A stretch of DNA of 64,000 nucleotides from Vibrio gallaecicus. Its GTDB lineage: Bacteria > Pseudomonadota > Gammaproteobacteria > Enterobacterales > Vibrionaceae. The stretch lies in contig NZ_AP025491.1 of assembly GCF_024347495.1 (NCBI RefSeq), positions 372,001 to 436,000 of the forward strand, written 5' to 3'. The notes under the pieces are model-generated. The model worked only from the letters and a program-made list of their open reading frames with translations, was not told the origin of the DNA and searched no databases. Positions 62,860-64,000 of this stretch are shown piece after piece. Every line of letters starts with the position of its first letter. Within the stretch, counting starts at the first letter, position 1. The translations under genes were made by a program, and so were the position numbers.

Positions 62860-64000
62860 ATGTTAAAGCGTTTTAGCTTCAAATTATGTATATGCTTCGT
62901 TAGCCTCTCATTGCTTTCGGCATGTGGCGGAGAAGATAGTAGTTCGGGAAATGGTGGTACTCCTGAACCTGCTTCCCTGACTCAAGATCAGCGTTACGAT
63001 CTTCTCTATCGTTCGACATTTGGTCCACAGCCAAACTCCTATCAAGAATTAGAAAGCTTAGGCTATATTAATTGGCTAGATAAGCAGTTTTCTGCGGTCC
63101 CAAGTTTGCACTCAACACGCCTGAAATCTTACCCACTTGAAGCTGATAAAGACACTTACAACCAAACAGATCGCGTGGCAGTTTGGTGGGATATCAGCAT
63201 TAATGCACCAGATCAATTACGACAGCGTGTCGCGTTTGCATTGAGTGAAATTTTCGTGATTTCGCGTTATGGCGCTAGCTTGGGTGGTCGTGCACTAGAG
63301 ATGACCGACTACTACGACATGCTCATCAAGCATGCTTTTGGCAATTATCGTGATCTGATTGAATCAGTGACGCTTCATGCTGCGATGGGTGATTATTTGT
63401 CAATGATGGCTAACCAAAAAGCTGATCCTGAGAACAATCGCTACCCCGATGAAAATTATGCACGAGAAGTTATGCAATTGTTTAGCATCGGGCTGTATGA
63501 ATTAAATTCCGATGGTACAGAGAAACTTGGTAGTCAAGGTCAACTGACCCCGACTTACTCGCAGGATGACATAGAAAACCTTGCACGGGTATTTACTGGT
63601 TGGCACATAGCTGAAAAATCTAGACCATCGTGGGGTTCTAAAGATGGGAATTGGTTCCTGCCAATGGTCGCTTACCCTGAACGTCATGATGATGAAGAAA
63701 AGATGGTGTTGGGCGAAGTGTTTGCGCAAGGGCAAACTGCCGAGCAAGATATGGCACAAGCCATGGACATGCTGCTTAATCACTCGAATACAGCTCCGTT
63801 AATCAGTAAGCATCTTATCCAGAGATTGGTTACTTCCAACCCTTCTCCAGCTTATGTCGCTCGAATTAGTGCACTATTCAGCGATAATGGTGAAGGCGTT
63901 AGAGGTGATCTTAAAGCGGTAATTCGCGGGATTCTAACGGACAGCGAAGCTCTTAACGGTGGTGATCGTTCACCCGTTAAGATGAAAGAACCCTTGATAG
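62860..64000 (+). CDS. DUF1800 family lipoprotein, 5' part (runs off window)
   Basis: ATG 62860; 380 codons are present and the frame is open at the window end. Lipoprotein signal: LKRFSFKLCICFVSLSLL followed by the lipobox LSAC (Cys near residue 22), then a Gly/Ser linker. DUF1800 signatures are present: LLYRSTFGPQP, RQRVAFALSEIFVIS, MLIKHAFGNYRDLI, VTLHAAMGDYLSM, DENYAREVMQLFSIGLYEL, LARVFTGWH, and ISKHLIQRLVTSNPSP with DLKAVIRGILTD further on. Function unclear; such genes are usually paired with a DUF1501 gene on the chromosome. Likely core flank of the island. Confidence 0.93.
   Translation, partial: MLKRFSFKLCICFVSLSLLSACGGEDSSSGNGGTPEPASLTQDQRYDLLYRSTFGPQPNSYQELESLGYINWLDKQFSAVPSLHSTRLKSYPLEADKDTYNQTDRVAVWWDISINAPDQLRQRVAFALSEIFVISRYGASLGGRALEMTDYYDMLIKHAFGNYRDLIESVTLHAAMGDYLSMMANQKADPENNRYPDENYAREVMQLFSIGLYELNSDGTEKLGSQGQLTPTYSQDDIENLARVFTGWHIAEKSRPSWGSKDGNWFLPMVAYPERHDDEEKMVLGEVFAQGQTAEQDMAQAMDMLLNHSNTAPLISKHLIQRLVTSNPSPAYVARISALFSDNGEGVRGDLKAVIRGILTDSEALNGGDRSPVKMKEPLI

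Noticed and set aside
1..64000. CRISPR array, given the CARF gene
   Set aside because: No evenly spaced repeats of 25-40 bp with spacers were seen anywhere; the only tandem tract is the octamer at 60236-60283.

Overview
The window looks like a large defence island in the chromosome of a Vibrio-like gammaproteobacterium. Three things point that way: degenerate copies of a tRNA-Gly(UCC) 3' half in enterobacterial/Vibrio form, a chromosomal DUF1800 lipoprotein gene at the right edge, and a gene repertoire typical of Vibrio islands. The genus is inferred from general knowledge, not proven here. No CRISPR array, rRNA gene or complete tRNA was seen.

Layout. (1) 1-1628: the 3' end of a tyrosine integrase, a small partner gene, a putative DNA-binding regulator preceded by a perfect 12-bp palindrome, and an opposed coiled-coil gene. 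(2) 2219-11236: two consecutive Zorya-like modules. The first is ZorA-ZorB plus an HNH protein (type II-like). The second is another ZorA-ZorB pair plus a 677-aa protein with a probable EH-signature-like region and Sel1-type repeats. (3) 11920-30793: a type I restriction-modification locus whose hsdR is separated from hsdM-hsdS by about 12 kb. That insert is a seven-gene cassette: vWA (TerY), PP2C, Ser/Thr kinase with zinc ribbon, Upf1-like SF1 helicase, an unknown protein, a coiled-coil AAA+ ATPase and a DUF2357-like zinc-ribbon protein. An 83-bp second copy of the hsdR 3' end lies just before hsdM and marks a recombination junction. (4) 31380-35237: McrBC-like type IV restriction, with mcrC split by an apparent 1-nt frameshift. 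(5) 35514-45470: a DruH-DruE pair (Druantia type III-like). (6) 45811-54440: an unusual gene run of dual-OB protein, DUF488, DUF4326, a RecD-like helicase, a TPR plus S1/CSD-like protein, a candidate PD-(D/E)XK nuclease, SSB and a Csm6/NE0113-family CARF protein, with no CRISPR nearby. (7) 54560-60416, minus strand: an operon of two large tyrosine-recombinase-like proteins and a third gene interrupted by an octamer repeat tract. (8) 60590-62303: two direct repeats of about 80 bp derived from the tRNA-Gly 3' half (att sites), bracketing a 1.6-kb unit with a possible toxin remnant and a membrane protein. (9) 62860-64000: the 5' part of a DUF1800 lipoprotein gene, probably the chromosomal flank.

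How the parts may work together. Zorya-like motors in the envelope, two kinds of DNA restriction (type I and McrBC), a kinase/phosphatase-controlled DNA-processing cassette and Druantia-like helicases give layered anti-phage or anti-plasmid protection. Zorya II and Druantia III are known to co-occur and to act together. The orphan CARF/SSB/helicase run and the repeat-interrupted recombinase operon are the least familiar parts and the best candidates for something new.
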